5,091 nt of DNA. It comes from Clostridiales bacterium (GTDB lineage Bacteria > Bacillota > Clostridia > Christensenellales > Aristaeellaceae). The stretch is from positions 1 to 5,091 of the forward strand of contig SFHK01000101.1 in assembly GCA_004556395.1 (NCBI GenBank). Direction: 5' to 3'. The notes below the pieces were generated by a model that worked only from the letters and a program-made list of their open reading frames with translations, was not told the origin of the DNA and searched no databases. Positions 4,343 through 5,091 of the stretch are shown piece by piece. How positions within the stretch are numbered: the first letter of the stretch is position 1; every line of letters begins with the position of its first letter. Both the position numbers and the translations under genes were made by a program.

Positions 4343-5091
4343 GAAAACGCCCCTTGAGGGGGTGCCGGGGGAGCGACGCTCCCCCGGCCTTCCCGCGGAG
4401 AGTCAGAGAATCAGCGCGGATAGAACGCCGAAAACGGCGCGGGCGCGTTCCCGTCACGCGTCGGCGGCGTGAAGGAAGAAGCCTTCAAAAGAAGAAGCGC
4501 GCAGCGAACGGCCGCGCGCGAGCTATAGAAAACGCCCCTTGAGGGGGTGCCCCCCACCCTCCCCGCGGAGAGTCAGAGAATCAGCGCGGGGAAAACGCCG
4601 AAAACGGCGCGGGCGCGTTCCCGTCACGCGTCGGCGGCGTGAAGGAAGAAGCCTTCAAAAGAAGAAGCGCGCAGCGAACTGCCGCGCGCGAGCTATAGAA
4701 AACGCCCCTTGAGGGGGTGCCGGGGGAGCGACGCGCCCCCGCCTTTCCCGCGGAGAGTCGGAGAATCAGCGCGGATAGAACGCCGAAAACGGCGCGGGCG
4801 CGTTCCCGTCATGCGTCGGCGGCGTGAAGGGAGAAGCTTTCAAAAGAAGAAGCGCGCAGCGAACGGCCGCGCGCGAGCTATAGAAAACGCCCCTTGAGGG
4901 GGTGCCGGGGGAGCGACGCTCCCCCGCCCTCCCCGCGGAGAGTCGGAAAATCAGTGCGGATAGAACGCCGGAAGCGACGCGGGCGCGTTCCTGTCACGCG
5001 TCGGCGGCGTGAAGGAAGAAGCCTTCAAAAGAAGAAGCGCGCAGCGAACGGCCGCGCGCGAGCTATAGAAAACGCCCCTTGAGGGGGTGCC
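4343..5091. repeat. Tandem array of 185-bp hairpin-rich repeats, open at the window end
   Basis: Units begin at 4343, 4528, 4698 and 4883, with a fifth cut by the window end at 5068, each starting GAAAACGCCCCTTGAGGGGG. Periods are 185, 170, 185 and 185. The second unit lacks 15 bases, the left arm and centre of a G-rich palindrome. Unit 1 carries this palindrome intact (4364-4388, 12-bp arms around one base). Each unit also has CGCCG-AAAA-CGGCG, CACGC/GCGTG, GAAGG/CCTTC and GCGCGC inverted repeats. A 57-62-codon frame starting with TTG crosses every unit and ends in a TGA that overlaps the next TTG. It has no ribosome binding site, and changes among the copies do not favour third positions (8 against 11 by hand count), so it is not called a gene. 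Function is unknown. Confidence 0.92.

Noticed and set aside
4354..5082. Arg/Lys-rich 57-62-codon frames repeated in each 185-bp unit, each TGA overlapping the next TTG
   Set aside because: Open in every copy, and the 15-base deletion keeps frame, which is tempting. But there is no ribosome binding site, the start is TTG inside a C-rich/G-rich stem, composition is that of random GC-rich DNA, and differences among copies fall at third positions only 8 times against 11 at first and second positions (hand count). The overlap simply follows from a 185-bp period.

Overview
The window holds one complete three-gene operon for a carbohydrate ABC importer of the CUT1 type, on the minus strand. Long repeat-rich, gene-free DNA lies on both sides. 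Transcription runs from high to low coordinates: a secreted sugar-binding protein (4091-2823), a first membrane permease (2738-1806) and a second membrane permease (1799-945). Each gene has a purine-rich Shine-Dalgarno sequence exactly 9 nt before its start codon. The importer has no ATPase gene here. This is common in Firmicutes, where one shared MsmX/UgpC-type ATPase drives several importers. There is also no glycoside hydrolase and no regulator gene, so the substrate can only be suggested: the binding protein resembles YesO of Bacillus (pectin or rhamnogalacturonan fragments) as I remember that sequence.

The 5' control region (about 4100-4335) is the best-defined part. Reading in the direction of transcription, it has three successive Rho-independent terminators on the minus strand that close any transcript arriving from the right. 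Next come a perfect match to the CcpA cre consensus, two sigma-A-type promoters, a perfect 15-bp inverted repeat over the predicted start point, and a strong Shine-Dalgarno. This reads as an insulated, catabolite-controlled, probably substrate-induced sugar operon.

Positions 1-570 are a tandem array of units of 150, 151 and 155 bp plus a partial fourth. Each unit carries two diverged copies of a 36-38-bp module and a constant hairpin. Positions 571-938 are a run of consecutive short-loop hairpins. Positions 4343-5091 are a second, unrelated-looking array of 185-bp units (one shortened to 170 bp) that runs off the window. A core of GGGGGTG followed by a G-rich palindrome occurs on both sides of the operon. 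None of this repeat DNA encodes a convincing protein. I see no transposase, integrase, tRNA, rRNA or CRISPR array.

The organism is most likely a GC-rich member of the Clostridia (Firmicutes) from a gut or rumen-like setting. The evidence is the strong GGAGG ribosome binding sites, the cre site, the CUT1 operon without ATPase and the AT-rich sigma-A promoters inside otherwise GC-rich DNA. The binding protein has a signal-peptidase-I type leader without a lipobox cysteine. I recall this from some Christensenellales-like Clostridia, but that placement is inference.
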